64,000 bases of DNA, taken from assembly GCA_037893225.1 (NCBI GenBank), contig JAZGUH010000123.1, positions 682,001-746,000 of the forward strand, read 5' to 3'. Below are positions 59,364-64,000 of this stretch, piece by piece; positions within the stretch are counted from its first letter, which is position 1, and each line of letters opens with the position of its first letter. The stretch is from Hippasteria phrygiana (Eukaryota > Echinodermata > Asteroidea > Valvatida > Goniasteridae). Made by a program: the position numbers and the translations under genes. The notes below the pieces were generated by a model, which worked only from the letters and a program-made list of their open reading frames with translations, did no database searches and was not told where the DNA came from.

Positions 59364-62051
59364 CCCTTTGCATGCTATTGGCGCATATTTGCACCCTCGC
59401 TTCGTATTCCCACAACGGTAACGGCGCATATTTGCGCCCAGTTCAGTGCTGCTTTTATTGTATGCAAAAATACGTCACTGCATAACCCCCGACCTCCATC
59501 CGGGCATTTTATGATAATGTCAGTCTATGGACACCATTTTCAACGTGTGATCTCTGAAAGATTTCTTGAAAAATCTCTCAAAAAGTTCATTTGAACATCG
59601 CATTTTCGGTATCTAATTGCATAAAAACAATAGTCATGGATGCCAATGATGCATTTAGGGAGATTTTTGAGGACGCAGACTCCGGGGAATCGGACTTTGA
59701 AGAGGTTTTGGCTGGTAGCGAAATCGATGGCGATAGCGATCGTGGGCCTGGCGACGTGTCTGAATCTGAATCGGACAACGAAGCTGTAGATCTAGCTCCA
59801 GCACCGGGTAACAACGGACCACGGGCGGGTGGCAATGGACGGCAAGACGGGGAGTGCAAGGTGGCGGAGACGCGGTTTTTCGTGCTGCATTGCCGAGAGC
59901 CTACCAGCATGACTGGCTGATGGATTTCAACCAGCAACATGGTCAGATGATTTTTGCGGAAGGTGAGGATGATATCTCAGAGTATGCAATTTTTTTCCCA
60001 CTTCTTTGATGGTGTTGTGATTGATTTGCTTGTAACTGAAACGAACAGGTATGCCGCAAATACTATTGCTAGTAAAGGTGGCGTGGACAGCCCGAGAAGA
60101 TACTCAAGACTTCGTAAATGGAGAGATGTTGATGGTGGAGAAATGAAGAAATTTCTCGCTATTCTGCTTCTCATGGGCATGGACAGACGACCAAATTACG
60201 ATACATATTGGACAACAAAATGGACTATCCAGGCCCCAGGTATCCATGCCATTCTGTCTCGTGATCGATTCTACTTGATTCTACAAGTTTTCCATACTAC
60301 GGACAATGCCCTACTGACGCAAGCTGGTGACCCAAATCACGATCGTCGTGGACAAATCAAAGAAGTGATGGATATGCTGGTGTCCCGGTGGCAGTCGGCA
60401 TACTACCCCGGACGGGAGGCTTCAATAGACGAGACCATCATCCCCTTCAAAGGTAGAACCGCAATGAAGGTTTACAAACCAAACAAACCTCACAAATGGG
60501 GCCTCAACTGTTGGAACATTGCTAAAGCCATCACAGGTTACATCTGGAACACCGAACTGTACCAGGGCAAAACCAACAACGAGACGGAAACCGGGTTGTA
60601 CAATAACGTAGCATTGCATTTATCTCAACCCTTCAATGGTAAGGGTCACCATATTTACATGGATAACTTATTCTCATCCCCTGACTTGTACTGTTCACTT
60701 GCGGACAATGGTATCGGAGCATGTGGCACATTGCGTGTGAACCGGGTCGGCACCCCTGATGAGATCAAGGCGACAAAAATGAAGAAAGGGGATCCCTTGC
60801 GTGCAGTTAGGGACGGTGATCTGCTATTTTTGTCATGGTTTAATAAGCGGCAAGTCAACGTCGTCACCTCGATTCACAACCAATCAACATATCAGAAGGA
60901 TGTTCGTGCCCATGGTCAACAGGAACCTCGGAAAGTGGACAAACCAGTTGCCATCGAGTGCTACACACGCTTCATGGGTGGAGTAGACAGAGCCGATCAA
61001 GGCATGTGGTATAACTTGAATATCCACAAAACTCTCAAGTGGTGGAAAAAAGTATTTGTGTACCTACTTGAAGTTTCAAATGTCAACAGTTGGATCATAT
61101 GAAAATCCCTTCACCCTGCAACCAGACAAAAGCCAGAGAAATTCCGATTTGCAGTTGTCCACGGTCTCCTTGAGGGGCATGTTCGGCCAGACGCAAGACC
61201 TGGGAGGAGATCTGTCGACCAACCATCACGTCTGACTGAGCGGCATTTCATGAAACACGTCACCGCAGTAACAGCAGCCGGCCACAAGTCCAGACCAGAC
61301 TGTGTCGTGTGTTCAAATCGCAGCATCAAGCGCCACCAAACTGAGTATGCTTGTGAGGAGCGTGACTTGCCAATGTGCCTAGTCCCATGTTTTCGTAGAT
61401 ACCATACGCTAGTGGACTAAAAGGCAACCTGTGAGCCAGGATATCACTGACTTTTTGGCCACTGTGCGGTTGAACATGTAAAGCCATGAACTCTAAACAA
61501 ATGAACATGAAAAGTGAACAGTCACTGGCTAGCTTGTGTGCATGTGTGTTTACAGTACATGGGTGTGTACGCGTGGGCATGTACATGGACTGTAAACTCT
61601 TTGAATTTCAGAACTACATGTATGTACATGTATCTTGCATATTTTCCATCAAAAAAACATGCTTTTTGGACTGTTGTACTGGAATCTTGTGTTCTACAAA
61701 TGATTCACAGTATATTTTGTTATACAGATATTCCTTCATTGAGAATAAAACCATGTGAATACATTTACATCTCTTCTGTGTGTGTGTGCATGAACAAAAT
61801 TTCCTGTGAAAATATTTCAGTGTAAACAACCATGAATTTCAAAATTATGTACATGTAGCTCCCACAATAAACATCGTATAGACATAATTTTTGGATAAAC
61901 ATCTTGCAAATCTTTTATTCTACAAATAATCTATTTTGTGTTTTGTGATACAAAAACTCCTTCCATGAGAAAAAATCATGTGAATGCACAAAGACCTATT
62001 TTAAGTGTGTACACACAAACAATCCAGCTGGGAGGAAATACATGCAAAGGG
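59364..62051 (+). mobile_element. piggyBac element, 2,688 bp, complete ends
   Basis: Perfect inverted tips CCCTTTGCATG (59364) and CATGCAAAGGG (ending 62051). Flanks are TGAA on the left (59360-59363) and TTAA on the right (62052-62055); TTAA duplicated on both sides is the rule. The motif GCGCATATTTGC occurs at 59381-59392 and 59424-59435. One gene fills the interior, with AATAAA at 61743 as a possible poly(A) signal. The element is complete in outline, but its gene is broken. Confidence 0.9.
59638..61420 (+). pseudogene. piggyBac transposase with intact catalytic aspartates but three breaks
   Basis: Starts MDANDAFREIFEDADSGE, the acidic N-terminus usual for piggyBac. Frameshifts occur near 59875 and in a T run near 59990. 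The long open frame 59954-61102 then holds TETNRYA, SIDETIIPFKGR (D at 60428), HHIYMDNLFSSPDL (D at 60662) and GGVDRADQ (D at 60986 and 60995), the full DDD set. A TGA at 61100-61102 interrupts. The same frame continues to 61420 with the cysteine-rich tail CVVCSNRS...YACEE...CLVPCFRRYHT, which binds the element ends. The protein would cut and paste the element at TTAA. With only three simple lesions it is a young copy. Confidence 0.9.
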
Positions 62052-64000
62052 TTAATGGTTGTTCTTATTTGTACTTTGAACATGCGTACTTTAAACTGTA
62101 ACTAATTTTTTTATTCTCTCTTTTTGTTTGTTTTAAAGGACATTTCAGATGGAAATATGTCCGAGGAGGCTGATCAACCACCCCAAGAAGAGAGACGGCG
62201 AGTACTGTATCCATGCCCAGGGTGTGAGAAAACTTTCACACGAAAATTCAGCCTAAAACGACACAAGCAGCACGTCCATGTTTAAGATGCTCCCAATATT
62301 CCTGCACCGAAAGCATTTAGATGTCGCCAATGCGACAAGTTTTTTAGTGGACATGACATCCTGAGAAGGCATCAACGTGTTCATGCCCGGCCACCACTTC
62401 AACAGGACGTACCGGCACCGAACCAACCAGCAGCAGCACACCCATAACGATCCTTTGCCTGCCTAATCTGTGGCAGAACATTCAGCAGGCGAGACAATAT
62501 AAGGCGGCACGTAAGAACAGCGCACCCTCCTCTTGCCCCGGCTGATCTTTCTGCTCCGGCTGATCCCATGGGGTATAGAAGACCCGATCCACTTCCCAAT
62601 TAGATTGGGAAGAGTTGACCGAAATGAGAATGCTGACCGCGTCGGAGATGATTTTGATGATGAAGAGGATCATGAACTGAACAATTTTTTGCGTGAACAC
62701 TGGCCCTCAGTCAGAACTCGCCATGCAAAAGATAGACCTGTGCAAGACATGTACAATTTTAGACTGGTGGGTTCGCGACGCATTGAAGCTGTTGTTGATA
62801 TGGTGGCTGCTTTGAGGGCAGTCTTTAGTCGACTTCGGCAACGTGTAAAAATAAATGTGTCATTCGGTTTGGTCTTACGACATTCCTTGACAGGCGAGTT
62901 AAGATATTTTCATCCTTGTCATAACAATGCCCGGTTCTTTGAGGAGCCATTCATCATCACGTCCGAAGCAGATCTTGAATTATTGATAGAAGAGCTGAAC
63001 GAGGCTGGTACATGTGGTATTGCAGAACATGGACAGCGGCAGTGGCTGGACACAGGGTGGACAGTTGAGTCAATAACTAACGTGACCGTGTTCGTTAACA
63101 AGACCGATTTTATCATCGGTGTGTTGCCGAGAGGACTTATCAATTTGAAACGAAACCGACATACCGGCTGAGCATTATAATGATAAACTGTGCTTTTTCC
63201 GGTGCGTGGCCCTCCATATCAATCATTTGGAACGCGACACACACCACTTATTACACCGGTTTCGTGAAGGTGTTAGAAATCCGAATGCAGATGGGGTAAC
63301 TCAAAGGATTTTTCAAATGAATATTCAAGTGTACAAGAAGGATGCAGACTTAGAGGGGGAGGAGTCAGAGGGGGAGGAGTCAGCGGGGGAGGAGTCAGCG
63401 GGGGAGGAGTCAGCAGAGGAGGAGCATCAGGACCGAGAAAGACAACGAGTAAGAGCTGAACTTACCCGCCGTTACCTTAGCACCCCGAATTTAAATCTTT
63501 GCGGGACACATTTTTCGTACATACGTGACTTGAATAAATACAGCAAGTCGTATGCTTGTTCAAAGTGTGGACAGTGCTTTAACAAAGCACACAATGTGCA
63601 CCGCCACGAAATCTCATGTGACTCGAACGTCCGTTATAAGTTTCCTGGTGGTGCGTATTGGCTTCCCATGACAGTCTTCAACAAACTTGTCGATTTAGGG
63701 GTGCACGTCCCTGTCGACCTTCAGATATATCCATATCGCGCCATGTACATTGTACGACTTTGAAAGTTATTTTCAGAGAGTGCCGAACCAGGGTCAGGCC
63801 AATGGACGACTCAGCTGGGAAAGTCGCAATGAAATTCTCAGCTGTAGTATTGCAAGCAAAGTTCCCGGTTACGAGGCTCCAAGGTGCTTTGTAACAACCG
63901 GGAGATCCAGTAACCTGGTGGATCTAGTGGTGGATCACCTGCACAGCATCTCACATGCTGCGCACGAAAGGTTGCTGGAGAGGTACGAGGACATCTTTGA
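62052..64000 (+). mobile_element. Polinton/adintovirus-like gene remnant, copy 2, runs off the window
   Basis: Collinear with 50411-52260, starting directly at the TTAA beside the piggyBac element. It includes the same leader with the splice-like TTTTGTTTGTTTTAAAG. Confidence 0.65.
62157..64000 (+). pseudogene. C2H2 zinc-finger + type-B DNA polymerase, copy 2 (partial)
   Basis: Same order as copy 1: fingers from 62157, with in-frame TAA at 62283-62285 and 62445-62447. These are exactly the positions of the copy 1 stops, 126 and 288 bases from the ATG. A 16-base insertion near 62550 shifts the frame, the long central part follows (to 63171), then CFFRCVALH, a finger (CSKCGQCFNKAHN), FPGGAYWLPMTVF and YDFES. 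An acidic linker (EGEESAGEESAGEE) has more 15-base units than copy 1. Where copy 1 has TAG at 52071, this copy has CAG at the matching place, so that stop is private to copy 1. The rest of the polymerase lies beyond the window. Confidence 0.8.

Noticed and set aside
50514..64000. Stop-codon reassignment (TAA/TAG as glutamine) to explain in-frame stops
   Set aside because: Most stops in the zinc-finger polymerase and WW-PC4 genes are TAA or TAG, which first suggested it. However, copy 1 has TAG where copy 2 has CAG, frameshifts are also present, and the piggyBac and helicase remnants use TGA breaks. Ordinary decay explains the data.

Overview
The window looks like an intergenic, transposon-rich stretch of an animal genome. 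Eukaryotic signs are tRNA-derived SINE sequence, non-LTR retrotransposon, hAT, piggyBac and Tc1-like pieces, THAP, BED, WW, PC4 and Myb/SANT domains, GT/AG splice-like junctions, A+T-rich spacers and many TACATGTA strings. A marine invertebrate, possibly a deuterostome such as an echinoderm or amphioxus, is my best guess, held with low confidence. I see no complete, undamaged host gene.

Layout. 1-2424 is A+T-rich sequence with one copy of a dispersed TGACGTCA-type repeat. 2425-21600 is one continuous satellite array of roughly 240-250 monomers (about 68 and 90 bp), each built around a 16-bp perfect palindrome. It contains an almost identical 3,647-bp tandem duplication and a 1,176-bp higher-order unit. 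21600-31000 holds small DNA transposons, including a 602-bp hAT element with an exact 8-bp target duplication, an ~860-bp G+C-rich repeat present twice, poly-G/poly-C tracts, an orphan BED zinc finger and a large dispersed repeat. 31003-34440 is a minus-strand LINE split by a 1,673-bp hAT insertion (8-bp target duplication), which itself carries a TTAA-flanked MITE. 35500-36350 has two more MITEs, 37685-38702 is a decayed RecQ-like helicase, and 42300-43253 is a 51-bp minisatellite.

48100-64000 is the most interesting part. A promoter-like block has CCAAT boxes spaced 32 bp apart, a TATA box and two CRE palindromes. It precedes a broken gene that joins a WW domain to a PC4-type single-strand-DNA-binding/transcription-coactivator domain. 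This is followed by two paralogous copies (50411-52890; 62052 to the window end) of a broken gene with C2H2 zinc fingers and the exonuclease part of a protein-primed type-B DNA polymerase of the Polinton/adintovirus-like kind. Between these copies lie a PHD-like fragment, a THAP exon, a duplicated Myb/SANT-like gene, a KDZ-like segment, an old piggyBac-like transposase fragment cut by a SINE, and a well-bounded 2,688-bp piggyBac element whose transposase keeps all catalytic aspartates but carries two frameshifts and a stop. The left and right flanks of that piggyBac match two different paralogous loci in this same window.

Taken together this reads as a graveyard and nesting site of mobile and virus-like elements beside an actively homogenising satellite. 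The WW-PC4 gene next to the zinc-finger polymerase gene, under an elaborate promoter, is the best candidate for an undescribed mobile or virus-derived gene set. All calls come from reading the sequence; no database search was possible.
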